A stretch of DNA of 64,000 bases from Oceanospirillales bacterium (GTDB lineage: Bacteria > Pseudomonadota > Gammaproteobacteria > Pseudomonadales > Balneatricaceae). The stretch's first letter is position 1. Each line of letters opens with the position of its first letter. Below the pieces are notes generated by a model. That model was not told the origin of the DNA. It did no database searches and saw nothing but the letters and a program-made list of their open reading frames with translations. The position numbers and the translations under genes were made by a program. The stretch is from the NCBI GenBank assembly GCA_018223185.1, contig JAAEYW010000015.1:29119-93118 (forward strand), given 5' to 3'. Below, piece by piece: positions 26,243-35,864 of this stretch.

Positions 26243-27184
26243 ATGAAGAGAGTAGCTCTGACTACTGCAATTGCAGCCGCGATGCTGGCCGGTTCCGTTC
26301 AGGCAGCAACTATCTATGAAGGCAACGGCCTGAAATATGATCTTAAGGGCGACCTGCAGGTTCAGCTGCGCCAGAAGATCGGTGATAACCAGGATCAGGA
26401 TCTTGAGTTTGACGATCTGGAACTGAAAAACCGGGTGACCTATAGCCTGAATGACGGGATGAGTGCATTCGCTCAGCTGGATTACAGTTTTGACAAACGC
26501 GCCAACGATCAAAGCGCTGACTCTCAGGATGGCGGCAAGCTGGAAGAGGCCTATCTGGGTCTTAAGTTTGACAATATCGCCCTGCGCCTTGGTAAGCAGA
26601 ACTACTCTACTGATGAGTTTAGCGTTGAAAAGGCTTATGAAACGGTAGTTGAGGACGATATTTTCGATCTGAACGATGATGCTGGCGATGACGTTGTCCG
26701 TGTGGATGCGCAGTTCGAAAACCTGTTTGTGTCAGTCTCTACCGACCTTAAAGCAGAAGGCAATGGGGACAGCGATGGTACTAAATCCACCGATCTGTTT
26801 GTCTCGACTGCGGTGGGTGATCTGGGCTTGATGGCGGCGTATCAGAACTATCAGGAACTGGGTTCAGACTCTGTCTCTTCATGGGGTGTGGGTGTAACCT
26901 TTGATGCCGGTTTTGCCAAGTTTGGCGCGGACTACGGTTCGATGGAAGATACTGCCGATGTCTATAACCTGGTGGCATCTTTCCCGGTTGCCGATACCAC
27001 TACTGTGGCTGTAGGTATTCAGAACCGCGATGAAGATGCCGGTGATGATGTGACTGGCTGGTATGCCAACGCCACCTATAAATTCCCGGAGCAGAAAGCG
27101 GTTAGCGTATTCGGAGAGATCGGTGATACTGATGCCGACAACACCGACCCGGGTTATCTGGTGGGTATGCGTATCGTCTTCTGA
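26243..27184 (+). CDS. Outer-membrane porin
   Basis: The ATG at 26243 follows GTGGAGAA; a GTG at 26231 is rejected. The 313-residue protein has a signal peptide (MKRVALTTAIAAAMLAGSVQA). The mature part is acidic and rich in alternating beta strands (DLQVQLRQKIG, RVTYSLNDGMSAFAQLDYSF, LRLGKQNY) and ends with aromatic MRIVF, the usual outer-membrane assembly signal. It is a gram-negative general-porin-like 16-strand barrel. Position after tctCBA suggests that it carries tricarboxylates across the outer membrane, as OpdH does in Pseudomonas. Confidence 0.9.
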   Translation: MKRVALTTAIAAAMLAGSVQAATIYEGNGLKYDLKGDLQVQLRQKIGDNQDQDLEFDDLELKNRVTYSLNDGMSAFAQLDYSFDKRANDQSADSQDGGKLEEAYLGLKFDNIALRLGKQNYSTDEFSVEKAYETVVEDDIFDLNDDAGDDVVRVDAQFENLFVSVSTDLKAEGNGDSDGTKSTDLFVSTAVGDLGLMAAYQNYQELGSDSVSSWGVGVTFDAGFAKFGADYGSMEDTADVYNLVASFPVADTTTVAVGIQNRDEDAGDDVTGWYANATYKFPEQKAVSVFGEIGDTDADNTDPGYLVGMRIVF

Positions 27185-27272
27185 TTATCTGCTGCGGTAC
27201 CGTGATTGCGGGTTATGTGTCCTCCCCTTCGGGCATCTGATCGTATGACTGTACCGCTCATCAGCGCAGAAC

Positions 27273-27300
27273 AAGCCCGGCATCGTTGCCGGGCTTTCTT
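27273..27300 (+). terminator. Terminator after the porin gene
   Basis: Perfect stem AAGCCCGGCA / TGCCGGGCTT with a TCGT loop and a short T-rich tail. Confidence 0.85.
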
Positions 27301-27324
27301 ATCTGCGGGTCAATACCGCTGCAA

Positions 27325-28758
27325 TTAACTTGCGGCAGGCTCACGCTTTTCCAGCTTCAGGTAGTTCTCGATCCCTTTGATCTTGTCTTCGGCATGGTGG
27401 TTGACGTAGAGAACCGAGGTTTCGCTGCCCGCGCAGATCTTTTCGATCAGCGCCAGCACCAGTTGCCGGTTCATATCATCCAGCCCCAGGCAGGGTTCGT
27501 CGAGAATCAGCAGAGGAGGGTGCTTCACCATGGCCCGGGCGATCAGCAGCAAACGCTGGTCACCATAGGACAGTTTGTTGAACGGGGTATCCGCCCGGTC
27601 AGACATCCCCAGCAGCGCCAGCCATTCGTCAGCGATTTTTTTCTGCCGGTCGGTCGCTTTAGTGTACAGGCCGATACTGTCGTAGAAGCCAGAGATAATG
27701 ACATTGCGCAGGCCGGTGCCCACTTTATATTCCCACTGCAGGGCGGTGGAGACGTAGCCGATAAACTGCTTAATCTGCCAGATGCTCTCGCCCTTGCCCC
27801 GCTGAAATCCAAACACAAAAATATCGTTTACATAACACTGCGGATGGTCGCCGGTGATCAGCGACAGCAGACCGGTTTTACCGCTGCCGTTAGGGCCGCT
27901 CAGCTGCCAGTGCTGATTGCGTTCGATGGTCCAGTCCAGTGAGTCGATAATCCGGTGGCCATCGTAGGTGATGTTGATGCTGTTCAGCTTAACTAATGGC
28001 TGAGCCGGGTCGAGCCTGGGAATCGCTGTTTCCGGGTCTGCACCCGGTACCTCAAGGTCTGTGGTCTTCAGGTGCAACAGCTGATACAGCTCGTTATAGG
28101 CCTGTTTGTCGTTACGGTCGATCTGATACTGCAGGCGGCCATGATCGACATAGGCGATATGGGTGACAAACTCGGGAAACTCGTCGAAGCGGTTAAGTAC
28201 CAGCACCATCGGAACCGTTGTTACCAGTCCGGCAAGATACTGCTGCAGCATCTCCAGGGTGTGGGCATCCAGACCATCGAAAGGCTCGTCCAGCACCAGC
28301 AGGTCCGGCTCGCTGGCCAGCGCGCGGATCAGCATCACTTTGCGGGATTCGCCGGTGGACAGTTTGCGAAAAGCGCGGTTAACCAGTGATTCCAGCTTAA
28401 ACATCTGTACCAGCTGATCGATCAGTTGCGGATTACGGTCGCCTTCGCTGAGAATCTCATGTACCGGGGTGCCCTCGGAGATAACGTCCATAATATCGGC
28501 GTCATCTTTCCTGCGTTCCCGGTCGATCAGCTCTGCCTGGGCCTCAAAAGAGACCAGTCCCACCTTTGCCGGCAGTCCTTCGAGAGTGCCGCTCAGGGTA
28601 TCGCCCGCGCCTGCCAGAACAGCGGCTAATGCAGATTTTCCTGAACCGTTGGCGCCGGTAATAACCCAGTGCTGGGCGTCGTCCAGTTGCCAGTTGATCT
28701 CATCCAGCTGAAAGCGGTCATCAAAGTTAACTGTCAGATTGTCGAGGCGAATATTCAT
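27325..28758 (-). CDS. modF: Molybdate-type double ABC ATPase ModF
   Basis: The 477-residue protein contains two ABC ATPase domains in tandem: GANGSGKS (35-42) with LSTGE and LLVLDEPFDGLD, then GPNGSGKTG (about 289) with LSYGDQ and LLILDEPCLGLDD. No membrane part is present. Length and architecture match E. coli ModF/PhrA, which is linked to molybdate metabolism although its precise role is unclear. No modABC genes are in the window. It is transcribed alone. Confidence 0.88.
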   Translation of the reverse strand: MNIRLDNLTVNFDDRFQLDEINWQLDDAQHWVITGANGSGKSALAAVLAGAGDTLSGTLEGLPAKVGLVSFEAQAELIDRERRKDDADIMDVISEGTPVHEILSEGDRNPQLIDQLVQMFKLESLVNRAFRKLSTGESRKVMLIRALASEPDLLVLDEPFDGLDAHTLEMLQQYLAGLVTTVPMVLVLNRFDEFPEFVTHIAYVDHGRLQYQIDRNDKQAYNELYQLLHLKTTDLEVPGADPETAIPRLDPAQPLVKLNSINITYDGHRIIDSLDWTIERNQHWQLSGPNGSGKTGLLSLITGDHPQCYVNDIFVFGFQRGKGESIWQIKQFIGYVSTALQWEYKVGTGLRNVIISGFYDSIGLYTKATDRQKKIADEWLALLGMSDRADTPFNKLSYGDQRLLLIARAMVKHPPLLILDEPCLGLDDMNRQLVLALIEKICAGSETSVLYVNHHAEDKIKGIENYLKLEKREPAAS

Positions 28759-28796
28759 AGGAATCCGGAATCAGCGTAAAAATTGGTTATAAAGTC

Positions 28797-28828
28797 AAAA
28801 AAAAGGCCAGGAGATTAGTCCCGGCCTT
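28797..28828 (-). terminator. Terminator after ilvC
   Basis: On the minus strand, AAGGCCGGGA pairs with TCCTGGCCTT around a short loop and is followed by a T-rich tract of seven or more T. Confidence 0.8.
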
Positions 28829-28864
28829 CCGTTACCTGTGCATCATGCTCAGGTGAGATCGAAA

Positions 28865-30340
28865 TTAAACGATCTTCTTCATGTCAGCCATATGGCCACG
28901 CAGTACTGCACCGATCGCTTCAACCGGGTGTGAACGCAGAGCAGTGTTCACTTCGATCAGGCGAGCGTTATCAACGCCAGTGTCTTCCAGGTCCAGACCC
29001 TTACCGATTACATCGGTCTTGATGCCTTTCATGAAGTCGCCCAGCAGTGGCAGGCACGCGTGGTTGTACAGGTAGCAGCCGTATTCAGCAGTATCGGAGA
29101 TAGTTGCGTTCATCTCGTACAGCTTCTTACGGGCGATGGTGTTAGCGATCAGCGGAGTTTCGTGCAGTGACTCGTAGTATGCAGAATCAGCGATGATGCC
29201 AGCAGAGGTCATGGTTTCAAATGCCAGCTCAACACCCGCTTTAACCATAGCAACCATCAGGATGCCGTTGTCGAAGAATTCCTGCTCGGAGATCTCTACA
29301 TCGCCAGCCGGAGTTTTCTCGAAGGCTGTTTCAGCCGTTTCTGCACGCCAGCCCAGCAGGTTCTTGTCGTCGTTAGCCCAGTCTTCCATCATAGTACGGG
29401 AGAAGGTGCCGTCCATGATGTCGTCCTGGTGCTTGTTGTACAGCGGACGCATAATCTGCTTCAGCTCTTCAGACAGATCAAATGCTTTGATCTTAGCTGG
29501 GTTAGACAGACGGTCCAGCATGTTGGTAACGCCGCCGTATTTCAGTGCTTCAGTGATGGTTTCCCAGCCGTACTGAATCAGTCGGGAAGCGTAGCCAGGG
29601 TCGATACCCTCTTCAACCATCTTGTCGAAGCACAACAGGGAGCCAGTCTGCAGCATACCGCACAGGATAGTCTGCTCACCCATCAGGTCAGATTTAACTT
29701 CAGCGATGAAAGAGGACATCAGAACGCCCGCTTTGTGACCGCCGGTACCAGCAGCATAAGCCTTAGCCAGTGCCAGACCTTCGCCTTTAGGATCGTTGTC
29801 TTCGTGAACAGCGATCAGGGTAGGAACACCGAAACCACGCACGTATTCGTTACGTACTTCAGAACCCGGGCACTTCGGTGCAACCATGATAACCGTCAGG
29901 TCTTCACGGATTTTCATACCTTCTTCAACGATGTTGAAACCGTGAGAGTAAGACAGACACGCGCCTTCTTTCATCAGTGGCATGATTGCGTTAACAACCG
30001 GGGTGTGCTGCTTATCAGGCGTCAGGTTCAGCACAACGTCAGCGGTAGGGATCAGCTCTTCGTATGTACCAACAACGAAACCGTTCTCGGTAGCATTTTT
30101 CCAAGACTGACGTTTTTCAGCGATCGCCGCTTCACGCAGTGCGTAAGAAACATCACAGCCGCTGTCACGCAGGTTCAGACCCTGAGCAAGGCCCTGAGCG
30201 CCACAACCGATAACAACCATCTTCTTGCCTTTCAGTGCTTCAACGCCATCGCCGAACTCGTTGATAGACATGAAACGGCATTTACCCAGTTGTTCCAGTT
30301 GCTCACGCAGTGGCAGCGTGTTGAAGTAGTTATTAGACAT
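28865..30340 (-). CDS. ilvC: Ketol-acid reductoisomerase (class II, NADP-dependent)
   Basis: The 491-residue protein is the long, E. coli-type class II enzyme with duplicated C-terminal knotted domain, as opposed to about 330 residues in class I. The Rossmann motif [20 protein letters not shown] (about 42-61) and [13 protein letters not shown] are clear. It converts acetolactate or acetohydroxybutyrate to the dihydroxy acid in valine and isoleucine synthesis. It stands alone with its own terminator. A divergent regulator (ilvY) is not adjacent. Confidence 0.98.
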   Translation of the reverse strand: MSNNYFNTLPLREQLEQLGKCRFMSINEFGDGVEALKGKKMVVIGCGAQGLAQGLNLRDSGCDVSYALREAAIAEKRQSWKNATENGFVVGTYEELIPTADVVLNLTPDKQHTPVVNAIMPLMKEGACLSYSHGFNIVEEGMKIREDLTVIMVAPKCPGSEVRNEYVRGFGVPTLIAVHEDNDPKGEGLALAKAYAAGTGGHKAGVLMSSFIAEVKSDLMGEQTILCGMLQTGSLLCFDKMVEEGIDPGYASRLIQYGWETITEALKYGGVTNMLDRLSNPAKIKAFDLSEELKQIMRPLYNKHQDDIMDGTFSRTMMEDWANDDKNLLGWRAETAETAFEKTPAGDVEISEQEFFDNGILMVAMVKAGVELAFETMTSAGIIADSAYYESLHETPLIANTIARKKLYEMNATISDTAEYGCYLYNHACLPLLGDFMKGIKTDVIGKGLDLEDTGVDNARLIEVNTALRSHPVEAIGAVLRGHMADMKKIV

Positions 30341-30717
30341 ATCAGATAGTTCCGGTTAATTACGTCATAGCCTTGGTCGGTATGACTGAAAATTGGATTT
30401 AACGCCTGCCGGTGCATGATGACCGTCAGGCTTTAATTCTGGCAGGGCCAGCATTATACAGGCGGCTCTGCTGAAATTTAATAGGGCTACTCTATATAAA
30501 AACGAATCTTGCGTATATTGATATATATACATCACAGTATTGCGAAATATGAAATGCCGGGCGTTCGTGTGTCTCAGTTATCTCCGGCGACTCCGGGCTA
30601 ATGGGCGCTTACACACCTCTTTTTATAAGGCCCTTCGCGCTTTACCGGGAAAGGATTCCATCGTGGTAGATAGTAGTGGAGCTATATATTGCAGGGGCCT
30701 TTAGAATCTAAAACAGA

Positions 30718-30796
30718 CTCACCACAGAGGGCACGGAGAGCACAGAGAAAACCTGATTAATAGTGCGTCTCCGTGTCCTCTGTGCACTCTGTGGTA
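30718..30796. repeat. Imperfect palindrome of ACCACAGAG type
   Basis: ACCACAGAGGGCACGGAGAG on the left arm faces the inverted CTCCGTGTCCTCTGTGCACT / CTGTGGT on the right arm around a short AT-rich centre. Related ACCACAGAGAACAC sequences occur inside both ~540 bp leader copies (10787 and 61537). No coding potential is seen in 30341-30890. Confidence 0.7.
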
Positions 30797-30890
30797 AAAC
30801 GCTTTTTAGCGTCAAGCGTTCAGACCTCCGCCAGTTGGTTTTGGCGCAGCGTGCTGTAACGATAAGGTATCCCCAATGAAAGATCGCTTT

Positions 30891-30996
30891 GAAGCTCCTT
30901 TTAAGTACAGCTGAAGCTCTTTTTAAAAATAACATCCAGGCAGCGTGGCATTTTAAGCTTCTTTTAAGAACTTCTCATTAATATGGCTCCTATAGA
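30891..30996 (+). promoter_or_regulatory. Predicted response-regulator box and promoter of the cytochrome operon
   Basis: TTTTAAG occurs twice at 30951 and 30962 (11 bp centre to centre, one helical turn), the usual layout of OmpR-family boxes. Upstream, GAAGCTCCTTTTAAG (30891) and GAAGCTCTTTTTAAA (30913) repeat 22 bp apart. A possible -10 (TATAGA) lies at 30991, which places the box over the -35 region. The OmpR-type regulator encoded in this operon is the likely ligand. Confidence 0.55.
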
Positions 30997-31035
30997 GATC
31001 GATCATGGATATGAACGGTATTAGGAGGCTAATAG

Positions 31036-31695
31036 ATGTCGATTCACAACTCACAACAGGTCATAAAAGTCTGGGACCCCCTTGTCAGGGTTTTTCACTG
31101 GTCACTGGCACTGTTTTTCACCATCGCTTACCTGACGGAGGACGACTTCGAAACGGTGCATTTCTATATGGGCTATGCCATCAGTGCATTGATCGTGTTT
31201 CGTCTGCTCTGGGGCGTTGTCGGGCCAAAATATGCGCGTTTTACTAATTTTGTCACCGGTAAGGAGAGGGTGGTTCGCTATCTGAAATCTCTGTTAACCG
31301 GCAAAGCTGAACATTATGTCGGCCATAATCCGGCGGGTGGCATCATGGTGGTTGCACTACTGCTGATGCTGGCACTGACCTGCTTTTTCGGTATGACACT
31401 GCTGGCTATCGACGATGCCGGCCCTCTGGCGGGCACCTTTGTCGGCAACTTTAATGAGGATCTGGTGAAAGGGATGCATGAGGTGTGTGCTAACGGCACG
31501 CTGATGCTGGTGTTTATTCATCTCGCCGGAGTGCTTATCAGCAGTTTGCTGCATCGGGAAAATCTTGTCCGCGCCATGATTACCGGCGTCAAAGTCACGA
31601 GAGCCAACGTTACGGGAGACAAAGCGAGCGGCGATACGGTAAACAGTGCGCAAAAGTCAGATGTTAAGTCAGTTAAAGGAGAGAGTCATGTCTGA
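31036..31695 (+). CDS. Cytochrome b561-type membrane cytochrome
   Basis: The 219-residue protein has four membrane helices and histidines expected for two b hemes (RVFHWSLALFF near 18-28, ETVHFYMGYAISAL near 38-52, MHEVCANGTLMLVFIHLAG near 146-164). It belongs to the bacterial cytochrome b561 / Ni-Fe hydrogenase cytochrome b family. The start follows AGGAGG. It probably passes quinol electrons to the periplasmic c-type cytochromes encoded downstream, as in the Rhodobacter SHP/DHC cluster. Its end overlaps the next gene. Confidence 0.92.
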   Translation: MSIHNSQQVIKVWDPLVRVFHWSLALFFTIAYLTEDDFETVHFYMGYAISALIVFRLLWGVVGPKYARFTNFVTGKERVVRYLKSLLTGKAEHYVGHNPAGGIMVVALLLMLALTCFFGMTLLAIDDAGPLAGTFVGNFNEDLVKGMHEVCANGTLMLVFIHLAGVLISSLLHRENLVRAMITGVKVTRANVTGDKASGDTVNSAQKSDVKSVKGESHV

Positions 31696-32071
31696 AAAAA
31701 GAGGGTTGCTGGCAGGGCTGATTGCCAGTCTGGCACTGACTGCAAATGCGGGTGTTATTGATCAGAAACTGGATGAATACCGGGCAGCAGGCGCTGCAAC
31801 GTTCAGTGCTGATGCCGGGCAGGCATTGTGGCAGTCGGATAATAACGGCCGCAGCTGCACCCAGTGTCACGGTGACGATCCAGCCAGCACAGGTAAGCAC
31901 GCAAAAACCGGTAAGGCGATCAAGCCGATGGCACCATCGGTAAACCCCAAACGGTTTACCGACAGTAACAAGATCGATAAGTGGTTTTTGCGAAACTGCA
32001 AATGGACACTTAACCGGGAGTGCACGGCGCAGGAAAAGGGTGACTTTTTAGTGTGGATCAGGGGGCAATAA
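31688..32071 (+). CDS. SHP-type cytochrome c (DUF1924)
   Basis: The 127-residue protein has a signal peptide and one heme site CTQCH (57-61). Near the C-terminus Asn103 is followed by Cys104 and, eight residues on, Cys112. In Rhodobacter sphaeroides heme protein (SHP) an asparagine is the labile sixth heme ligand next to a disulfide, and this pattern is retained here, so the heme may bind O2 or NO. The start at 31688 follows AAAGGAGAGAG; the upstream in-frame part is rejected. It lies between cytochrome b and DHC. Confidence 0.88.
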   Translation: MSEKRGLLAGLIASLALTANAGVIDQKLDEYRAAGAATFSADAGQALWQSDNNGRSCTQCHGDDPASTGKHAKTGKAIKPMAPSVNPKRFTDSNKIDKWFLRNCKWTLNRECTAQEKGDFLVWIRGQ

Positions 32072-32075
32072 GCGT

Positions 32076-32624
32076 ATGAAACCAGTGGCGAAAAAAATTG
32101 CGGGATATATCCGCTATGGTGTGGCAGGCAGTGTTATCGTTGCCGCATGGGGGCTGGGGCTCACGGGTGTGAGCAACGCGTCTGGCACCTATAGTGCCGG
32201 TAAAGCGACCACGGCAGAAGCGGCTATGTACCGCGAAGAGTGTGGTGCCTGTCATGTCGCCTATCCTGCGGGTTTGCTGCCAGCGGCAAGCTGGAGCACT
32301 ATAATGGCTACTCTGGATGATCACTTTGGTGAAAATGCTGAAGTGTCAGCTGAATCAGCGGCAAGGATTACGGCTTATCTGACGGATAATGCGGGTAAAC
32401 CCGGCCATGGAATGTTAAAAAGAATTAAGGGTGACGCGCCTTTGCGGATTACCGAGTTGCCCTACTTTGTGCGTAAGCATGATGAAGTTCCCGAGCGTAT
32501 GGTCAGTGGTAATGAGGAAGTCGGTAGTTTCAGTAACTGTAATGCGTGCCATCAGCGCGCTGAAAGTGGAGACTTTGATGAGGATTCGGTTCGCATTCCT
32601 GGTTATGGCCGTTGGGATGATTAA
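32076..32624 (+). CDS. Diheme cytochrome c (DHC family)
   Basis: The 182-residue exported protein has a membrane-spanning signal or anchor (about 14-32) and two heme sites, CGACH (56-60) and CNACH (155-159). Spacing and the terminal IPGYGRWDD fit the DHC family, the electron donor to SHP. The 3' end overlaps the PepSY gene by 47 bp. It is the third gene of a six-gene operon. Confidence 0.92.
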   Translation: MKPVAKKIAGYIRYGVAGSVIVAAWGLGLTGVSNASGTYSAGKATTAEAAMYREECGACHVAYPAGLLPAASWSTIMATLDDHFGENAEVSAESAARITAYLTDNAGKPGHGMLKRIKGDAPLRITELPYFVRKHDEVPERMVSGNEEVGSFSNCNACHQRAESGDFDEDSVRIPGYGRWDD

Positions 32625-32880
32625 CCAGGCTTATGCCGGTTCTGATATCAGTGATGCACAGGTGCGGGAGTGGGTCGCTGCGGGCAGAATTATGTCCTTC
32701 GTTGATATCTATGCTATCAACAAGTCTCGTCTCGATGGCCGGCTGCTCGATCTTGAGGTCGAGCAGGAGGACGGCGAGATCGTCTATGAAATAGAGGTGC
32801 TGAGGGGCGATGGCGAGGTACGTGAGTTTCATATTGATGCGGTTACCGGTGCAGTGCTGAAAGAGGAACGGGACGATTGA
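32578..32880 (+). CDS. Periplasmic PepSY-domain protein
   Basis: The start at ATG 32578 follows GTGGAG and gives 100 residues with a signal peptide (MRIRFAFLVMAVGMINQAYA) and one PepSY domain (LLDLEVEQEDGEIVYEIEVL...FHIDAVTGAVL). A longer frame from 32431 is out of register with any sensible protein start. PepSY proteins of this size often modulate the adjacent sensor kinase or a peptidase. It overlaps the response regulator gene by 4 bp (TTGA). Confidence 0.88.
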   Translation: MRIRFAFLVMAVGMINQAYAGSDISDAQVREWVAAGRIMSFVDIYAINKSRLDGRLLDLEVEQEDGEIVYEIEVLRGDGEVREFHIDAVTGAVLKEERDD

Positions 32881-33536
32881 GAATATTACTCGTCGAAGAT
32901 GATCTGGAGCTGGCTGAGGGGTTGAAACGCAGTTTGCAAAAGGCCGGTTATGTTGTCGAGATGGCGCATAACGGTATCGATGGACAGTTTCTCGGTGACG
33001 AGGAGCAGTTCGATGCAGTTATTCTTGACCTTGGCTTGCCGGAAATTCCGGGGCTCGAGGTGCTCAGACACTGGCGCAAAAAGGGAAATCATGTGCCGGT
33101 TATCATTCTGACTGCCCGCGATGCCTGGCATGAGCGGGTGGATGGTCTGAATGCCGGTGCTGACGATTATCTGGGCAAACCGTTTCATGCCGATGAGGTC
33201 ATTGCCCGTCTGCAGGCGGTTGTCAGACGCACCGTAGGCAAAGCGGATAATGTACTGGAATGGAAGGGGGTGCGACTGCTGCTGGCTGAACAGCAGGCGA
33301 TTGCCCAGGATGGCCGGGTGATCACGCTGACATCAACCGATTTTCGGTTGCTGAGGCACTTTATGATGTATCCCGATAAGGTGCATTCCAAAAGTTATCT
33401 GAGCGAGCAGGTTTATGAAGAGGAGCAGATCAAAGACAGTAATGTGATTGAGGTCTATGTAAACCGGCTGCGTAACTATTTTGGTAAAGACTTTATTAAG
33501 ACCCAGTGGGGCAAAGGATATCGGATAGGCGAGTGA
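32877..33536 (+). CDS. OmpR-family response regulator
   Basis: The 219-residue protein begins with a TTG start preceded by GAGGAACGGG. The receiver domain has EDD at 7-9, phospho-acceptor Asp in AVILDLGLPE and Lys in YLGKPF. A winged-helix DNA-binding domain ends in NVIEVYVNRLRNYFG and QWGKGYRIGE. It is PhoP/QseB-like. It is co-transcribed with the cytochromes and the kinase and probably acts on the TTTTAAG repeats upstream. Confidence 0.95.
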   Translation: MRILLVEDDLELAEGLKRSLQKAGYVVEMAHNGIDGQFLGDEEQFDAVILDLGLPEIPGLEVLRHWRKKGNHVPVIILTARDAWHERVDGLNAGADDYLGKPFHADEVIARLQAVVRRTVGKADNVLEWKGVRLLLAEQQAIAQDGRVITLTSTDFRLLRHFMMYPDKVHSKSYLSEQVYEEEQIKDSNVIEVYVNRLRNYFGKDFIKTQWGKGYRIGE

Positions 33537-34888
33537 ACAGTGATCTGAACAACCAGTTTAAGACCCGTCCCGTGGCGAGAATATCGATCCGCAGAGAGTT
33601 GAGCCGCAGCCTGATTGTTGCCCTGTGCCTGACGATGGGGGCACTGCTGATGGTCGTTAACTGGGGTATAGGTCAGATCTCCCACGAATATATTCAGTCC
33701 CGCCTTAAACACGATGCCGAATCCATTATCGCAGCGTTGCAGTTGCAGCCCGGCACACAGACATGGGTGGTAGGCGAGCGCGGTGCGAGTACCGTTTTTC
33801 AGCGTGCACTGTCCGGGCATTACTACCTGATCACGGGGCCGGATATTGAGATCAGAAGTCGCTCACTGTGGGACTATCCGGCGGATTTTGGCCGGCTGTC
33901 CCAAGGCGAGGAAAAAAGCTTTGAGATGCCCGGTGCTAACGATCAGAACTGGCTGGTCTGGCAGTTGGGCTTCAGTAAAAATGATACCCCGTTCACCCTG
34001 ACTATCATCGAAGACAGTTCGCCTCTGGATGCCCTGAAGTGGCGCTATTCGCTCTGGGCGCTGCTGGTGCTGGCCTGTGGTGCCATATCGCTGTTTTTTA
34101 TGCAGCAATGGATTCTGACCCGCAACTTTCGTTATCTGGATTCAGTACGGCAGAAAATCCAGTCGTTCCGTTACGCCGAAGATAAACCCGATCTGAGCGC
34201 TGTGCCGCAGGAACTGGCCCCCCTGGCGGATGATATTGATCAGCTGTTGCAACAGTTGAAGCAGCGGGTCAGTCGTTCCCGCAACGCCCTGGGCAATCTG
34301 GCCCATGAAATCAAACGACCTTTGCAACGGCTGCAACAGTTACAGGATGAATCTGCAAACCGGTTTGCACCGGATATCAAAGCGCTGCTGGATGATATTC
34401 AGTGGCTGATTCAGCGGGAGCTGAAGCGGGCCCGGATAGTCGGTGTTTCATCGCCGGGCCGACAGACTAATCTGGCGGTCGATCTGCCCCCGCTGATCAA
34501 TATACTCGGCAAGTTATACCCGGCGATCCGCATCGAGACCGATTTTTCAGCGGTTGAGACACTGCCGCAGGACCGTGATGATATGCTCGAGCTGATCGGT
34601 AATCTGCTCGACAACGCCTGTAAATATGGCCTGAGTGAGGTGCGCTTAACGGTAAAAACCTGTGATGACCGGGCGGTGATCTGTGTGCAGGATGATGGTA
34701 AAGGGTTGCCCCAGGAGAGTATCGAAAATCTTCTGCAACGGGGACAGCGTCTCGACGAACGTCAGGAGGGCGCCGGACTGGGGCTGTCGATCTGCAATGA
34801 TATTATCGAAAGCTATCAGGGGCGGCTGACACTTGAAAACCGCAAACCCCACGGGATTATGGTTACCATCGAATTGCCGCTGCGCTGA
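33533..34888 (+). CDS. Sensor histidine kinase (PhoQ/QseC-like)
   Basis: I place the start at GTG 33533, which overlaps the regulator stop codon by 4 bp (GTGA) and gives 451 residues. Membrane helices flank a periplasmic sensor of about 125 residues. HAMP-like linker, histidine box LGNLAHEIKRPLQRL, and ATPase motifs NLLDNACKYG, DDGKGLP and GAGLGLSICNDI follow. The signal may be redox, nitric oxide or a periplasmic metal; the PepSY protein may be its partner. Confidence 0.93.
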   Translation: MNSDLNNQFKTRPVARISIRRELSRSLIVALCLTMGALLMVVNWGIGQISHEYIQSRLKHDAESIIAALQLQPGTQTWVVGERGASTVFQRALSGHYYLITGPDIEIRSRSLWDYPADFGRLSQGEEKSFEMPGANDQNWLVWQLGFSKNDTPFTLTIIEDSSPLDALKWRYSLWALLVLACGAISLFFMQQWILTRNFRYLDSVRQKIQSFRYAEDKPDLSAVPQELAPLADDIDQLLQQLKQRVSRSRNALGNLAHEIKRPLQRLQQLQDESANRFAPDIKALLDDIQWLIQRELKRARIVGVSSPGRQTNLAVDLPPLINILGKLYPAIRIETDFSAVETLPQDRDDMLELIGNLLDNACKYGLSEVRLTVKTCDDRAVICVQDDGKGLPQESIENLLQRGQRLDERQEGAGLGLSICNDIIESYQGRLTLENRKPHGIMVTIELPLR

Positions 34889-34965
34889 ATGACCGGCAGT
34901 CCGGAGATGGCCTCAGTGAAACCTGATTATTCTCAACGTTGCATGACTATTGTAAAGGAGTGTCG

Positions 34966-35577
34966 ATGGATCAACTGCATATCGGCCAGGCACTGAACTG
35001 TCTGGCCAGCGTGGATGCCGATATTGCCCGGGCACTGCCTCACACGGGTGTTCCTGCGCCCCGGCAAAGAGCGTCAGGGTTTGCCGCGCTGCTGGCGATT
35101 ATTATCGGTCAGCAGGTTTCTACCGAGGCTGCGGCGGCGATTCGGGGACGGGTCGAAACCGTGTTGGCCGAGGTTACGGCTGAACGGTTGCTGGAGACTG
35201 ACGATCAGGTGTTGCGGGATGCCGGGATGTCCTGGCGTAAGATTGAATATGCCAACGGGCTGGCCAGTGCCGTTTTAACGAATAGCCTTGATCTTCACGC
35301 TCTCGCCCAGATGTCAGACGCTGATGCGATTAAAGCACTCTCATCCCTGCGGGGCTTTGGCCGCTGGAGTGCCGAGATCTATTTGATGTTTTCCCTGCAG
35401 CGTCAGGATATTTTTCCCGCCGATGATCTGGCCCTGCTGGTGGCACTGGGACGGTTGAAACGGCTGGAGCAAAAACCGACCCCCAGAGAGGCGCGGAATA
35501 TGGTTGAACACTGGGCACCCTACCGCAGTGCCGGGTCACTGTTTCTCTGGCACTATTACCGTGGCGCGCCAGCCTGA
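34966..35577 (+). CDS. DNA-3-methyladenine glycosylase II-type HhH-GPD glycosylase
   Basis: The ATG at 34966 follows AAAGGAG; the frame from 34939 is rejected. The 203-residue protein has the helix-hairpin-helix LSSLRGFGRWSAEIYLMF and the downstream catalytic-type Asp in IFPADDLALLVALGRL. It resembles AlkA-family enzymes without the N-terminal AlkA domain. It would remove alkylated bases from DNA. It is transcribed apart from the kinase operon. Confidence 0.9.
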   Translation: MDQLHIGQALNCLASVDADIARALPHTGVPAPRQRASGFAALLAIIIGQQVSTEAAAAIRGRVETVLAEVTAERLLETDDQVLRDAGMSWRKIEYANGLASAVLTNSLDLHALAQMSDADAIKALSSLRGFGRWSAEIYLMFSLQRQDIFPADDLALLVALGRLKRLEQKPTPREARNMVEHWAPYRSAGSLFLWHYYRGAPA

Positions 35578-35864
35578 CCGGCTCTGCTGACCAGGCTGTC
35601 GTTATTATTGTGATAAAGCTTCACTCTCTGAGTGGTCTGCGGTGAATCTGGACTACCTCTTCGGCAACCGTTCGTGCAGAGAAAAAGTGATCAGCGGGTT
35701 GCCACCGGCTTTCTTTTCGGCCATTGAGTTTTACTCTCCCGGCGTAATGCAGATAAAATCTTTTTTTGTTCAATAAATGTACAGCTTTCCCTCGACATTA
35801 GGTCGCTAACTCTTTAAAGTTGCCGCTTCTTTAACAGTATCGGTTTGGTGCTGTTTAACCTGTA

